Positions 63,125 through 64,000 of a stretch of DNA of 64,000 nucleotides are shown here, one piece after another. The stretch comes from Sphingomonas jinjuensis. GTDB lineage: Bacteria; Pseudomonadota; Alphaproteobacteria; Sphingomonadales; Sphingomonadaceae. The DNA is taken from contig NZ_JACIEV010000005.1 in NCBI RefSeq assembly GCF_014197105.1, positions 62,001 through 126,000 on the forward strand. The letters are read 5' to 3'. A program made the position numbers and the translations under genes. The notes below the pieces were generated by a model that did not search any database, was not told the origin of the DNA, and saw only the letters and a list, made by a program, of their open reading frames with translations. How positions within the stretch are numbered: the first letter of the stretch is position 1; the number at the start of each line of letters is the position of its first letter.

Positions 63125-63448
63125 TCAGAACGGCACCTTGAACCGGACCATCGCACGGCGCGAGGGGGTGCCGCCGATATCGGCCTGCTCGGTTTCGACC
63201 GCCAGCTTGCCGCCGGGGATGCCGATCTCGGCCTTGGGCAGCGTTTTCTCCTTCTCGAACCCGACGGGAAGTTTCTTCAACCGATAGGGCTCGTCGGTAC
63301 GGGCGCAGACGGTGATGTCGCCGGGGTCGGCGCTGGATATGCAGGCGGGAACGAGCGGTTTGGGCCTGACCGGCGGCGGCGCGGGAAGAGCCGGGCCGCT
63401 TACCGCCTGCATCATCAGCCACCAGATCATCGCGACAACGTGCCGCAC
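63125..63448 (-). CDS. Small secreted protein of unknown function
   Basis: A 107-residue protein with a probable signal peptide (to about residue 22) and a proline-rich stretch after it. The mature part has two cysteines in ACISSADPGDITVCAR, followed by YRLKKLPVGF. This pattern (a Cys pair around a D-x-D-I-x-V-C segment, then YRL-x-x-LP) recurs in small sphingomonad periplasmic proteins as I recall, with no known role. It lies 39 bases before smpB on the same strand, and a large inverted repeat separates it from dapA. Confidence 0.65.
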   Translation of the reverse strand: MRHVVAMIWWLMMQAVSGPALPAPPPVRPKPLVPACISSADPGDITVCARTDEPYRLKKLPVGFEKEKTLPKAEIGIPGGKLAVETEQADIGGTPSRRAMVRFKVPF

Positions 63449-63470
63449 GAATGTGGCACTTCGATGATGA

Positions 63471-63605
63471 TCCTCCCCCGCCAGGGGGAGGTGGCAGCGC
63501 GCCAGCGTTGACGGAGGGGGCGGTGAGCGACCCAGATTGCGAATTGAGGGCTTCCGCCCCCTCCGTCACGCCTTCGGCGCGCCACCTCCCCCTGGCGGGG
63601 GAGGA
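63471..63605. repeat. 135-bp inverted repeat with perfect 24-bp arms
   Basis: The left arm (63471-63494) and right arm (63582-63605) are exact reverse complements. The interior also pairs imperfectly (GACGGAGGGGGCGG near 63510 with CCGCCCCCTCCGTC near 63554), so the whole element can fold into one long hairpin. Size and symmetry fit a REPIN or non-autonomous mobile repeat. It reaches to within 3 bases of the dapA stop. Confidence 0.7.
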
Positions 63606-63607
63606 AT

Positions 63608-64000
63608 CTAGACGAGGCCGGCGTGCTCCAGCGCGGCATCCACCTTGGCCCGCGATTCCTCGCTCGGCCACGTCATCGGCAGGCGCAGGCCATCGGGAAA
63701 GCCGGGGCGGACGCGGGTCATCGCGTACTTCACCGGACCCGGCGACGCATCGGAGAACAGCGCGTCGTGGAGCGGGAAGAGGCGGTCGTGGAGATCAAGC
63801 GCCTTTGCGTAATCGCCATCGCGCGTCGCTGCCTGGAATTCGGCGCACAGCCGCGGTGCGACATTGGCGCTGACCGAGATGCAGCCTACCCCGCCCATCG
63901 AATTATAGGCGAGCGCGAGGTCGTCGTTGCCCGACAGCTGGACGAAGGCGCCCTCGATCGCAGCGCGATGCATCGACACCCGGGCGAGGACACCGCTCGC
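63608..64000 (-). CDS. dapA: 4-hydroxy-tetrahydrodipicolinate synthase DapA, C-terminal part (cut by window edge)
   Basis: The last 130 residues of a TIM-barrel enzyme of lysine and diaminopimelate synthesis, usually about 292 residues. The signature QLSGNDDLALAYNSMGGVGCISVSANVAPRLCAEF places it in the DapA family rather than another lyase of the N-acetylneuraminate group. The catalytic lysine lies upstream of the window. The frame stays open to base 64000 with no stop, so it is truncated only by the window edge. Confidence 0.93.
   Translation of the reverse strand, partial: ASGVLARVSMHRAAIEGAFVQLSGNDDLALAYNSMGGVGCISVSANVAPRLCAEFQAATRDGDYAKALDLHDRLFPLHDALFSDASPGPVKYAMTRVRPGFPDGLRLPMTWPSEESRAKVDAALEHAGLV

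Overview
The window reads as ordinary chromosomal DNA from a high-GC alphaproteobacterium, most likely a Sphingomonas-type member of the Sphingomonadales. The evidence is the company the genes keep: ntrB-ntrC-ntrY after a nifR3-type dusB, a fused IspD-IspF enzyme, ChvI/ChvG next to pckA and a minimal PTS, CckA, HdaA beside ppk1, and an AspRS with non-discriminating residues. No rRNA, tRNA, CRISPR array, prophage, transposase or plasmid function was found. Coding density is very high, genes commonly overlap by 1-4 bases, and no gap exceeds 300 bases.

Layout. 1-4.7 kb (minus): nitrogen regulation (dusB, ntrB, ntrC, ntrY cut by the window edge). 4.8-7.0 kb (plus): ispDF, a secreted unknown, a CinA-C amidase. 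6.9-8.3 kb (minus): COQ10-type START protein and lipA. 8.6-9.5 kb: a PhyH-type dioxygenase gene broken by a one-base frameshift. 9.6-12.9 kb: aspS (minus), then rnd and a small I78 inhibitor-like lipoprotein (plus). 13-18.5 kb (minus): a tight operon for a periplasmic unknown, hdaA, ppk1, ppx. 18.5-21.2 kb (plus): purM, purN, MmcQ-like, membrane unknown. 21.2-24.8 kb: GNAT, ndk, membrane unknown, holC, pepA. 25-30.5 kb (plus): the envelope operon lptD-surA-pdxA-rsmA. 30.5-33.1 kb (minus): TPR protein, RsmB-type methylase, PagL-like deacylase. 33.4-37.8 kb: ClC channel, guaB, SPFH-NfeD pair, small unknown.

38.2-44.3 kb is the regulatory core. pckA is divergent from chvI-chvG-hprK-rapZ-EIIA(Man)-HPr, linking a two-component envelope/acid sensor, HPr phosphorylation and gluconeogenic PEP metabolism. 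A perfect 14-bp palindrome lies in the pckA/chvI divergent promoter region. 44.4-50.7 kb: SpoU methylase, a tiny beta-repeat protein, rmuC, def, a GAF protein, recR, fmt, truA. 50.8-57 kb (minus): RlmD-type methylase, NAD(P)HX repair enzyme, ilvD, a GH130-like glycosidase and an SDR. 57-64 kb (minus): a FAT-GUY single-domain response regulator, cckA, M13 peptidase, DUF2062 protein, smpB, a small secreted unknown, and the 3' part of dapA.

I found no self-contained new system of the defence or mobile-element kind. The items most worth follow-up are the pckA/chvI palindrome, the FAT-GUY regulator next to cckA, the frameshifted PhyH gene with three TGTCCGAT boxes upstream, the 75-residue beta-repeat protein, the orphan GH130-SDR pair, dispersed hairpin repeats, and three convergent gene pairs whose stop codons interlock.
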